From Planctomycetota bacterium (GTDB lineage: Bacteria; Planctomycetota; Phycisphaerae; FEN-1346), in the NCBI GenBank assembly GCA_026387055.1, contig JAPLML010000697.1, positions 1 to 14,519 on the forward strand: 14,519 nt of DNA. Direction: 5' to 3'. The translations under genes were made by a program, and so were the position numbers. Of this stretch, positions 1 to 5,770 are shown one piece after another (within the stretch, counting starts at the first letter, position 1; each line of letters begins with the position of its first letter). The notes beneath the pieces were generated by a model. It was not told the origin of the DNA, did not search any database, and worked only from the letters and a program-made list of their open reading frames with translations.

Positions 1-206
1 TCTCGCTCGTCAAACCCCAGTACGAGGCCGCCGAAGAGGAACGCGAGGCCGGCGTGGTGCCCGAGGACAACCTCGACCCGGTCCTGGCGCGCGTGCGGAT
101 GGACGTTCAGGCGGCCGCGCTCCAACGCCTGGACGAGACGCGCTCGCCCCTCAAAGGCGCCGGCGGCAACGTCGAGTTCCTCTTCCTGCTGGCCCGCTCT
201 CCTTAA
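1..206 (+). CDS. tlyA: TlyA-family rRNA 2'-O-methyltransferase, C-terminal end only
   Basis: Open at the left window edge; the frame starts with a complete codon at base 3 and ends with TAA at 204-206, giving the last 67 residues. The fragment begins LVKPQYEA and ends with SPLKGAGGNVEFLFLL, which I recognise as the C-terminal strand region of the FtsJ-like methyltransferase domain of TlyA/hemolysin-A proteins (S4 domain plus Rossmann methyltransferase). Known family members methylate ribose 2'-OH groups of cytidines in 16S and 23S rRNA using S-adenosylmethionine. The S4 domain and SAM-binding motifs lie outside the window, so activity cannot be judged. The gene converges on the thioredoxin lipoprotein gene with only 17 bases between the two stop codons. 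Confidence 0.85.
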   Translation, partial: SLVKPQYEAAEEEREAGVVPEDNLDPVLARVRMDVQAAALQRLDETRSPLKGAGGNVEFLFLLARSP

Positions 207-223
207 TCCCCTTCCCGATAGCC

Positions 224-808
224 TCACCTGCCCTGCCCGACCGCCGGCTCGGCCAGGAGCCGCTCCAGCCGGTCGGCCAGGGCCGCCTCGTGGCCCGGCG
301 GCAGGCCCTCGAACACGTCCCGAACCAGGCCCTGGCGGTCCACGAGGAGAAGGGTCGGCACGGCGCCCTGCACGCCCGCCTTCCGCCGCAGCTCGTCCCA
401 CACCACCTTCGGCCCGAGCGCCAGGACGTACGGGATGCTGAACTCGCGCCGGAACGCCTCGACGGCGTCCTTCGACTGGGCGGGTTCCAAGGTCGGCTCG
501 TAAGCCAGGCCGATGATCTCAAAACCCCGGTCGTGGTACCGCTCGTAGAAGCTCACGAGAATCGGCGTGGACCGGCGGCATGGCGGACACCACGTACCGA
601 AGAGGTCCAGCAGGACCACCTTCCCCCTGAGGGCATCGAGCGACACCTCGCCGCCGTCTATCTGCGGCGCGGACGTGAACTTCTCGAACCGGAACAGGAC
701 AAGCGTGTCGGCGGGATTCGAGGCCGGCGTCTCGCCGTTCTCGTCGCCCCCGCAACCGGCCGCCAGGAGCGCCAACGCCGCCGCCGCCCAGGCGAGTCCT
801 TCGCGCAT
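224..808 (-). CDS. TlpA/ResA-like thioredoxin-fold lipoprotein
   Basis: A 194-aa protein starting at the ATG at 808. The start is set by an AAGGA Shine-Dalgarno 6 bases upstream and by a TGATG junction sharing one base with the thiC stop. The N-terminus is a short signal peptide with the lipobox LLAAGC (Cys19), so it should be a lipid-anchored envelope protein with its domain outside the cytoplasm. The thioredoxin fold covers about residues 45-185, with WCPPC (Cys74, Cys77) in FGTWCPPCR and the cis-proline region in GAVPTLLLVD. TlpA/ResA relatives reduce disulfides of extracytoplasmic proteins, including apocytochromes c and copper-site proteins; which substrate applies here is not visible. 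It is probably cotranscribed with thiC, but no functional link to thiamine synthesis is apparent. A longer in-frame extension to 997 exists but overlaps thiC and lacks the signal peptide logic. Confidence 0.9.
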   Translation of the reverse strand: MREGLAWAAAALALLAAGCGGDENGETPASNPADTLVLFRFEKFTSAPQIDGGEVSLDALRGKVVLLDLFGTWCPPCRRSTPILVSFYERYHDRGFEIIGLAYEPTLEPAQSKDAVEAFRREFSIPYVLALGPKVVWDELRRKAGVQGAVPTLLLVDRQGLVRDVFEGLPPGHEAALADRLERLLAEPAVGQGR

Positions 809-2097
809 CAGGGTTCCTTCTTGCCACCGCCGTTTCGGACCTTGAAGACGCAGTAGTCGCCGCACATGGAGCAGACGTCCTCGTGGCCGGGGCGCCGCTC
901 GTGGCGCAGCGCGCGCGCCCGCTCCGGATCGATCGCCTCGGCGAGCTGGCGGGGCCAGTCGCGGCGGCTCCGGGCCTCGCTCAGGCGCCGGTCCCACGCC
1001 CGCGCCTCGGCCCGGCCTCGCGCCACGTCGCCCGCATGGGCGGCGATCCGGGCCGCAATCACGCCCTCGCGCACGTCCTCGGGCCGCGGCAGGCCCAGGT
1101 GCTCCGTCGGGGTGACGTAGCAGAGGAAGTCCGCCCCAGCCATCGCGGCCACCGCGCCGCCGATGGCACTTGTGATATGATCATATCCTGGTGCAATATC
1201 TGTGACAATGGGGCCGAGAACGTAGAACGGCAGGCCCCCCGTCAGCTCCTTCTGAAGCTTGACCTGCGCTTCCACCTGGTCGAGGGGCACGTGGCCCGGC
1301 CCCTCGATCATCACCTGGACGCCGGCCGCCACGGCCCGCCTCGCCAAATCCGCCAGGACCATCAGTTCCTCGATCTGGGGGCCGTCCATGGCGTCGGCGA
1401 TGGCGCCCGGCCGCAGGCCGTCGCCCAGGCTGAGCGTGACGTCGAACTCGCGGGCGATATCGAGCACCTCGTCGAACCGCTCCAGCAGCGGGTTCTCCTG
1501 CTGATGGCGCCGCATCCAATGCGCCAGGAAGGTGCCGCCGCGGCTGACCATGCCGCAGACGCGCCGCCGCACGGCGTCCGATTCGGTAATCCGCCGCGTA
1601 ACGCCGCCGTGCACCGTCACGAAGTCCACGCCGTCCTCGGCATGGCGGCGGACCGCGCCGAGAATGTCCTCGGCGGTCATCTGGGCGATGTCGCCGTGCT
1701 GCCGCGCGGCGTTGGCGGCCGCCTCGTAGATGGGCACCGTGCCGACGGTCACCGCGCAGGCGTCCATCAGGCGGCGGCGGATGGCCGGGATGTCGCCGCC
1801 CGTCGAGAGGTCCATGATCGCGTCGGCCCCGGCCTCGACGGCGGCCGCCAGCTTCTCAAGCTCCGCCGCCACGTCGGCGTAGTCGGGGCTCGTGCCGAGG
1901 TTCGCGTTCACCTTGACGCGCAGGCCCCGGCCGACGCCCATGATACGGGTCGCGCGGCGGTTCTTATTGAGGGGGATGGCGATGCGGCCGTCGGCCACGT
2001 CGCGGCGGACCGCCTCGGCCGGAATCCCTTCCGCCTCCGCGACGGCCCGGATGGCGTCCGTGACTTTCCCCTGCCTTGCCAGCTCCATCTGTGTCAT
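808..2097 (-). CDS. thiC: Phosphomethylpyrimidine synthase ThiC (short form)
   Basis: A 429-aa radical SAM enzyme that converts 5-aminoimidazole ribotide to HMP-phosphate, the pyrimidine half of thiamine, in the cytoplasm. Start chosen at MTQMELARQGKVT, matching the common N-terminus of short ThiC proteins. Visible family motifs are DLSTGGD (about 96-102), TVHGGV (161-166), SLGDGLRPG (223-231), EGPGHVPLD (265-273), and the tail cluster CSMCGDYC (Cys409, Cys412, Cys416). The cluster spacing is CX2CX3C, one residue tighter than the CX2CX4C described for long ThiC. The Shine-Dalgarno is weak (GGAG, 11 bases away), and the first 134 bases overlap the end of rluB. I found no TPP riboswitch upstream. 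The close paralogue BzaF (5-hydroxybenzimidazole synthase) is the main alternative, because it uses the same substrate. Confidence 0.93.
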   Translation of the reverse strand: MTQMELARQGKVTDAIRAVAEAEGIPAEAVRRDVADGRIAIPLNKNRRATRIMGVGRGLRVKVNANLGTSPDYADVAAELEKLAAAVEAGADAIMDLSTGGDIPAIRRRLMDACAVTVGTVPIYEAAANAARQHGDIAQMTAEDILGAVRRHAEDGVDFVTVHGGVTRRITESDAVRRRVCGMVSRGGTFLAHWMRRHQQENPLLERFDEVLDIAREFDVTLSLGDGLRPGAIADAMDGPQIEELMVLADLARRAVAAGVQVMIEGPGHVPLDQVEAQVKLQKELTGGLPFYVLGPIVTDIAPGYDHITSAIGGAVAAMAGADFLCYVTPTEHLGLPRPEDVREGVIAARIAAHAGDVARGRAEARAWDRRLSEARSRRDWPRQLAEAIDPERARALRHERRPGHEDVCSMCGDYCVFKVRNGGGKKEP

Positions 2098-3292
2098 GCG
2101 TCTTCGGACTCCGTTTCTCTCGACGGCCGGCCGGTCCCGAGGGCCGACCGGAAGGCTTGGGATGCCCGTCGCGGCGCCCAGGGCGCTCGCGCCGATCTTC
2201 CCCGCGTTTCTTCTGGAATGGGTGCGGCGGCTCCGGTGCCGCGCCGCGCTCCTCAGGCCCCGGCTCACGTCGCCACTCGCGCTCGCGCGGCGGATGACGA
2301 TCGCGCCCCTTGTCTGGCATGGAACGGCCGCCCGCCCCAGGCGGCGGGGCCGACGCAGCACGCTGAGAGCGTGTATGAAAGCCCTGTGGCTCAGCCGCCC
2401 CCGGCTGAGCGCCCCGTGTCGGCGACAGGCTTTGCCGCCGGAATTGCACACCCGAGGGCGGGTGTGCCACATGGCCCAGGCGGTTCTCAGACACGTTCTG
2501 AGGCGCCTTACCTCGCTCGGCGCCCGCCTGCGCCGGCGGCTTCGGCGCCGGGCGCGGGCGTTCGGGCGGCGGTTGATCCGGCAGCCGGCGAAGATGCTCC
2601 AGCTCTTCCGGCAAGAGGCGCCGCGATTGCCCCACGCTGAGGCCCCGCAGGCCGATCTTGCCGATCCGCGTCCGCACCAGTTCACGGACGTTGTGCCCGA
2701 GCTTGGCGAGCAGGCGGCGGATCTGGCGGTTGCGGCCCTCGCGGATCGTCACCTCGACAATCGATTTGGAGCGGCCCCGCTTCACCAGGCGGACCTCGGC
2801 CCGGCGGGACCGCCCTTCGGCGAACCACACGCCCCGCACAAACCGCCCCATGTCGTCTTTCGTCAACTCGCCCGCCACGGTGGCCACGTACGTCTTCGGC
2901 ACCCCGTGGCGCGGGTGAGCCAGGCGATTGGCAAACTCGCCGTCGTTGGTCATCAGGAGAAGGCCCTTGGCGTCGGCGTCGAGCCGGCCGACGGGAAACA
3001 GGCGGGCCTCGGTCTGCGTCATCAGGTCGATGGGGCGCCGCCGCCCGGCGGGGTCGAAGTTCGTGCACACCACGCCCTTGGGCTTGTTCAGGAGCCAGTA
3101 CTCCGGATGCTCGGGCCGGATGCGCTGACCATCGACGCGGACGTCCTGGGTCCCCAGGTCGCCTTTGGCGCCGAGTTCGGCCACAACGCGCCCGTCGACC
3201 GTCACGCGGCCGCCGGTGATGATCTCCTCGCAGGCCCGGCGTGAGCCGAGGCCGGCGCGGGCCAACAGTTTCTGGAGACGTTCGAGAGCCAT
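1964..3292 (-). CDS. rluB: RluB/RsuA-family rRNA pseudouridine synthase with long basic tail
   Basis: A 442-aa ORF with ATG at 3292 and a GGGA Shine-Dalgarno 5 bases before it. Residues 1-40 form an S4 RNA-binding domain (MALERLQKLLARAGLGSRRA). The catalytic domain spans about 62-235, with the catalytic Asp105 in GRLDADAKGLLLMTNDGE and the conserved EGRNRQIRRL near 185-194. The family isomerises uridine in rRNA; RluB acts on 23S rRNA near 2605, but RsuA/RluE/RluF paralogues cannot be excluded. After about residue 238 comes a roughly 200-aa Arg/Pro/Gly-rich tail without predicted fold. Basic tails are common in RluB, though this one is long. It contains a translated palindromic repeat and overlaps the thiC start. 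The catalytic half is certain; the exact C-terminus is not, as a frame error in this GC-rich stretch could extend it artificially. Confidence 0.85.
   Translation of the reverse strand: MALERLQKLLARAGLGSRRACEEIITGGRVTVDGRVVAELGAKGDLGTQDVRVDGQRIRPEHPEYWLLNKPKGVVCTNFDPAGRRRPIDLMTQTEARLFPVGRLDADAKGLLLMTNDGEFANRLAHPRHGVPKTYVATVAGELTKDDMGRFVRGVWFAEGRSRRAEVRLVKRGRSKSIVEVTIREGRNRQIRRLLAKLGHNVRELVRTRIGKIGLRGLSVGQSRRLLPEELEHLRRLPDQPPPERPRPAPKPPAQAGAERGKAPQNVSENRLGHVAHPPSGVQFRRQSLSPTRGAQPGAAEPQGFHTRSQRAASAPPPGAGGRSMPDKGRDRHPPREREWRREPGPEERGAAPEPPHPFQKKRGEDRRERPGRRDGHPKPSGRPSGPAGRREKRSPKTHDTDGAGKAGESHGRHPGRRGGGRDSGRGGPPRRGRRPHRHPPQ
2363..2502. repeat. Palindromic repeat element inside the rluB tail
   Basis: Outer imperfect inverted arms, CTGAGAGCGTGT at 2363-2374 and ACACGTTCTGAG at 2491-2502 (10 of 12 pair), enclose nested hairpins. 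A perfect 9-bp stem 2389-2397/2402-2410 has loop CCCC, and another perfect 9-bp stem 2446-2454/2459-2467 has loop AGGG. Between them lies a short TGTC-GGC-GACA hairpin. Its architecture resembles the intergenic palindromes elsewhere in the window, yet it sits inside an open reading frame. Confidence 0.6.
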
Positions 3293-3412
3293 CGTATTCC
3301 CAAGGCACCACGGCCGCGGCGGGCAAGCCCAACGGCGGGCGTTGGTTGCCTATATGCCTGACCCGCCGTTTTTCGGCTAGGCTCCTATTCCTGCAACGCC
3401 ACTTGACACCGT

Positions 3413-3502
3413 GCGCGGTTGGTCTCCTGACCCACCGCGCATCGACCCGCGTCCACGGGCCCGAGAACGCACTCACGCGGCGGGTCAGGAGACCCGCCGC
3501 GC
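3413..3502. repeat. Family A palindrome pair (core GCGGCGGGTC)
   Basis: Two hairpins of the same unit in opposite orientation. Hairpin 1 (3413-3440) has 11 pairs with one mismatch and loop TCCT. Hairpin 2 (3476-3486/3491-3501) has a perfect 11-bp stem with loop AGGA. About 35 bases separate them. The pair lies 18 bases beyond the manA stop, in the 227-bp space before rluB; the rest of that space (3293-3412) holds only the rluB leader, with a 6-bp hairpin at 3329-3345 and no clear promoter. Possible roles are mRNA 3' stabilisation or weak termination for manA. Confidence 0.7.
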
Positions 3503-3519
3503 AAACTGGCGTTGTGGCA

Positions 3520-4524
3520 CTATTGCGCCGGCACCTTGCCCGGCGGCGCCGCCGCAAGCACCGTCAGCTTCCGGGGCTGTTCGAGGGCATATTCCTGAGC
3601 ATCGGCCGGGACGAGGATCGTATCGCCGGCGCGAATGGCCATGTTCGCCTCGGTCGTGACCAGCCTGGCGACGCCCGACAGGACGACGAGCACAACGTAC
3701 CCCCCGTCGGTGTCGGCGGCCCACGGCCGCCGGTCAAGCTGGATGCGGGCGAGGCTGAACGCGTGGCAATCGGCCAGGTGGTCGATGAGGAGGCCGGTTT
3801 CATCGGCCGTTTTGCCGCGGCCGCCCGCCGGCGCCTGTTCGCCGCTGAAGCGGATCGTCTCAAGGGCCTCGCGCACTTGGAGTTCCCGAGGCTTGCCGTC
3901 GAGCCCCTTGCGGTTCCAGTCATAGACGCGATAGGTCACGTCGGAGTTCTGCTGGACCTCGGCCATCACCACGCCCGGCCCCAAGGCGTGCACGGTGCCT
4001 GCCGGAACCCAGATGAAATCGCCCGCGTTCACGGGGCGAACCGCCAGAAGCTCCTCCACCTTGCCGTTCTTGAGGGCGCTGGCGAACCCCGCCCGCGTCA
4101 CGCCCGGCTTGAGGCCGTAGATGAGCCAAGCGCCGGGGTCGGCGTGCATAACGGTCCAGCACTCGGTCTTGCCGCCCTCGCCCGCGTGGTGGGCGCCCGC
4201 ATAGGCATCATCGGGGTGGACCTGGACGCTCAGCCGGTCCGAGGCGTCGATGAACTTCACCAGGATGCCGAACCGGGCCGCCCCGCCCCGCTGGAACTCG
4301 TCCCGCCCGAGCACAGCGGCCCCGTGCCGCTCGAGGACCCAGCGGAGCGTCTTCCCGGCCATGGGGCCTTCGGCCACGAGGCTGCGGCCGTGCGGGTGAT
4401 CGGCCAACTCCCACGACTCGCCGATCCGCAGGTCGGGCGGCAGCGCTTTGCCCAGGAGGTCCGCCAGGCGCCGGCCTCCCCAGACGCGCTCCTTAAACAC
4501 CGGTTGCATCTTCAATGGCTGCAC
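3520..4524 (-). CDS. manA: Mannose-6-phosphate isomerase, class I type
   Basis: A 334-aa cytoplasmic zinc enzyme that interconverts mannose 6-phosphate and fructose 6-phosphate, feeding GDP-mannose and mannose catabolism. Start placed at the GTG at 4524 because AAGGGG (4531-4536) sits 6 bases before it and the protein then opens MQPLKMQPVFKERVWGG-like, as in Bacillus-type ManA; an in-frame ATG at 4560 would add 12 unconvincing residues. Zinc-ligand motifs are visible: QVHPDD (Gln101, His103), GKTECW (Glu121) and AGTVHALG (His179), followed by the conserved QQNSDVTYRVYDWNR segment. The length fits the roughly 315-residue Bacillus/Streptococcus type rather than the longer E. coli type. The stop is TAG. 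Upstream, TGGTAAACT near 4575-4583 (minus strand) could be a -10 element but lacks a good -35. Confidence 0.93.
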   Translation of the reverse strand: MQPLKMQPVFKERVWGGRRLADLLGKALPPDLRIGESWELADHPHGRSLVAEGPMAGKTLRWVLERHGAAVLGRDEFQRGGAARFGILVKFIDASDRLSVQVHPDDAYAGAHHAGEGGKTECWTVMHADPGAWLIYGLKPGVTRAGFASALKNGKVEELLAVRPVNAGDFIWVPAGTVHALGPGVVMAEVQQNSDVTYRVYDWNRKGLDGKPRELQVREALETIRFSGEQAPAGGRGKTADETGLLIDHLADCHAFSLARIQLDRRPWAADTDGGYVVLVVLSGVARLVTTEANMAIRAGDTILVPADAQEYALEQPRKLTVLAAAPPGKVPAQ

Positions 4525-4656
4525 CACGTTCCCCTTAGTCCGGACGTGCAGAGCTCGCACAAAGCGACTGAGTTTACCATAAGGCGCGCCGGAGCGGAAG
4601 GTTTTTCGCCGGATGCCCGTAACCCCTCAGTTACAGGTGCTTGGTTCAGATAACCC

Positions 4657-4696
4657 GGGTGGCACGGCCACGCGCGGTTGCGTGGCCGTCCCACCC
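4657..4696. repeat. Family B palindrome, single unit (GTGGCACGGCC type)
   Basis: A 16-bp hairpin with one mismatch: arms 4657-4673 and 4680-4696, loop GCGGTT. Its sequence closely matches the 8237-8271 arm, including GGGTGGCACGGCCACGCG. It lies in the 283-bp gap between manA and the 86-aa gene. The remainder of that gap holds no gene; a CGCAGAGAACGCCGAGAG stretch near 4769 looks like another dispersed low-complexity motif, on weak grounds. Confidence 0.7.
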
Positions 4697-4807
4697 CCGA
4701 AACTGAGGCGTTCCGGATGCCCGGCGCGCCGCAGGAGAAGCCATTCCCCCATCCGTTTGATCGCAGGGCGCAGAGAACGCCGAGAGAGAAGAAACGACAG
4801 GGAAGAC

Positions 4808-5068
4808 TCAGAGAAGCTGCTTGTCGGACAAGCCGATCTCGTGGGCGATGTCGCGGAACTCTTCCTTGGAGACTTCTTCGAGGCGCTTGCCCCGGTCCTT
4901 GAGCTTCTCATTGAACTTGACGGCCTTCTCCTGCATGGCGCCGTGGGTCTCTTCGCTGCCGCCGAAAAGGCGGAAGTTCTCGCCGCGCGTAATGCGAACG
5001 TGGCCGTCCGCGTTGTCGAGGCCGACCCCCAGGATCAGCGATTTCTTGTCTTCCTTCTTCGGCAGCAT
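4808..5068 (-). CDS. Conserved small protein of unknown function (86 aa)
   Basis: I do not recognise a characterised family. The 86-aa product is hydrophilic, has no signal peptide or membrane segment, and has two parts. An N-terminal beta-rich stretch contains SLILGVGLDNADGHVRITRGENFRLFGGS (residues about 10-38, written in pieces: LILGVGLDN, HVRITRGENF, LFGGSEETH). A charged, probably helical C-terminal half follows (EKAVKFNEKLKDRGKRLEEVSKEEF). Similar small proteins seem familiar from Planctomycetota, from memory only. High GC third positions and a near-consensus promoter support a real gene. The promoter -10 sits 6 bases before the ATG, suggesting a leaderless message. It is divergent from rsfS-argS-queE and stands alone. 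Confidence 0.8.
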   Translation of the reverse strand: MLPKKEDKKSLILGVGLDNADGHVRITRGENFRLFGGSEETHGAMQEKAVKFNEKLKDRGKRLEEVSKEEFRDIAHEIGLSDKQLL

Positions 5069-5074
5069 GGCCCT

Positions 5075-5103
5075 CTTATATACTCATCGGCCTGCCGCGT
5101 CAA
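5075..5103 (-). promoter_or_regulatory. Sigma-70-like promoter of the 86-aa gene
   Basis: Read on the minus strand: TTGACG (5103-5098), a 17-base spacer, then TATAAG (5080-5075). Six bases later is the ATG (5068), so the predicted transcription start falls on or next to the start codon and leaves no room for a Shine-Dalgarno. Confidence 0.65.
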
Positions 5104-5133
5104 GCCACCGCCCCATATTGTCCCGGTACCACT

Positions 5134-5211
5134 TGTGGCACGGCCGGCTTGTCCGGCCGTGGCAGAACGCCGGCCACATTCCCCACGGCCGGACAAGCCG
5201 GCCGTGCCACA
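5134..5211. repeat. Twin family B palindrome, 29-bp perfect inverted repeat
   Basis: Arms 5134-5162 and 5183-5211 are exact reverse complements over 29 bases, with a 20-base spacer. Each arm is itself a hairpin (CACGGCCGG / CCGGCCGTG, loop of 5). The outer edges read TGTGGCACGGCC. It lies in the 252-bp divergent region between the 86-aa gene and rsfS. No clear rsfS promoter was found in 5212-5320. Confidence 0.85.
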
Positions 5212-5320
5212 TCTGCCAGGGTACGCTAAACACGTACAAGGGGAGAGGGGAGAACCGCATGCCACCAGCGACTGGGGCATGGCGCCCAAAGGAAGAATAG
5301 GCTTGTCTGGGAGGCCCGGA

Positions 5321-5770
5321 ATGCTTAAGAATGTCATCACGATGGCCAAACGAACGATAAACCCGGCGCGGCGCCTGGCGATTGCCATGGCCAGGGTCTG
5401 CGCCGAGAACCGCTGCCGCGAGGTCACGATCCTTGACCTGCGCGGTCTCTCGCCCGTAACCAACTTCTTCGTCCTCGCCACGGGCACCTCGGCCCGGCAG
5501 ATGCACAGCGTCGCCGACCGCGCGGTCCAGGCCGGTCGCGAACTGGGGCAGCGGCCGTTCGGCGTCGAGGGCCTCCGCGCCGCCGAAGGCGTCGAGGCCA
5601 GCCGCTGGGTCCTCGTCGACTACGTCGACGTGGTCGTCCACGTCTTCACGGGCGAGTCCCGCAGATACTACGACCTGGAGCTCCTCTGGGGCGATGCCCC
5701 GCGAGTCAACTGGCAGCGGGGCTGGCGGCCGCGACCCGAGGAACCCGCCCCGGCGGCCGGAGACGTCTGA
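5321..5770 (+). CDS. rsfS: Ribosomal silencing factor RsfS (Iojap/YbeB family)
   Basis: A 149-aa cytoplasmic protein that binds ribosomal protein uL14 on the 50S subunit and blocks joining with 30S, lowering translation under nutrient limitation. Start at ATG 5321 with GGGAGG 6 bases before it; a second in-frame ATG at 5342 has no such site. The Oligomerisation domain (RsfS, formerly DUF143) covers about 14-125, with LDLRGLSPVTNFFVLATGTS (38-57), WVLVDYVDVVVHVF (96-109) and YYDLELLWGD (116-125). The normally conserved DYF is NFF here. The Trp/Arg/Pro-rich tail ends at a TGA that shares one base with the argS ATG, so the two are translationally coupled. Confidence 0.95.
   Translation: MLKNVITMAKRTINPARRLAIAMARVCAENRCREVTILDLRGLSPVTNFFVLATGTSARQMHSVADRAVQAGRELGQRPFGVEGLRAAEGVEASRWVLVDYVDVVVHVFTGESRRYYDLELLWGDAPRVNWQRGWRPRPEEPAPAAGDV

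Noticed and set aside
2098..2200. TPP riboswitch upstream of thiC
   Set aside because: No CTGAGA or ACCnTTTGAACCTGA-like THI-box core is visible on the minus strand, and the region is occupied by the rluB tail.
883..2640. A 585-codon plus-strand frame opposite thiC
   Set aside because: It is a shadow of thiC and rluB, low in recognisable motifs and without a convincing start.
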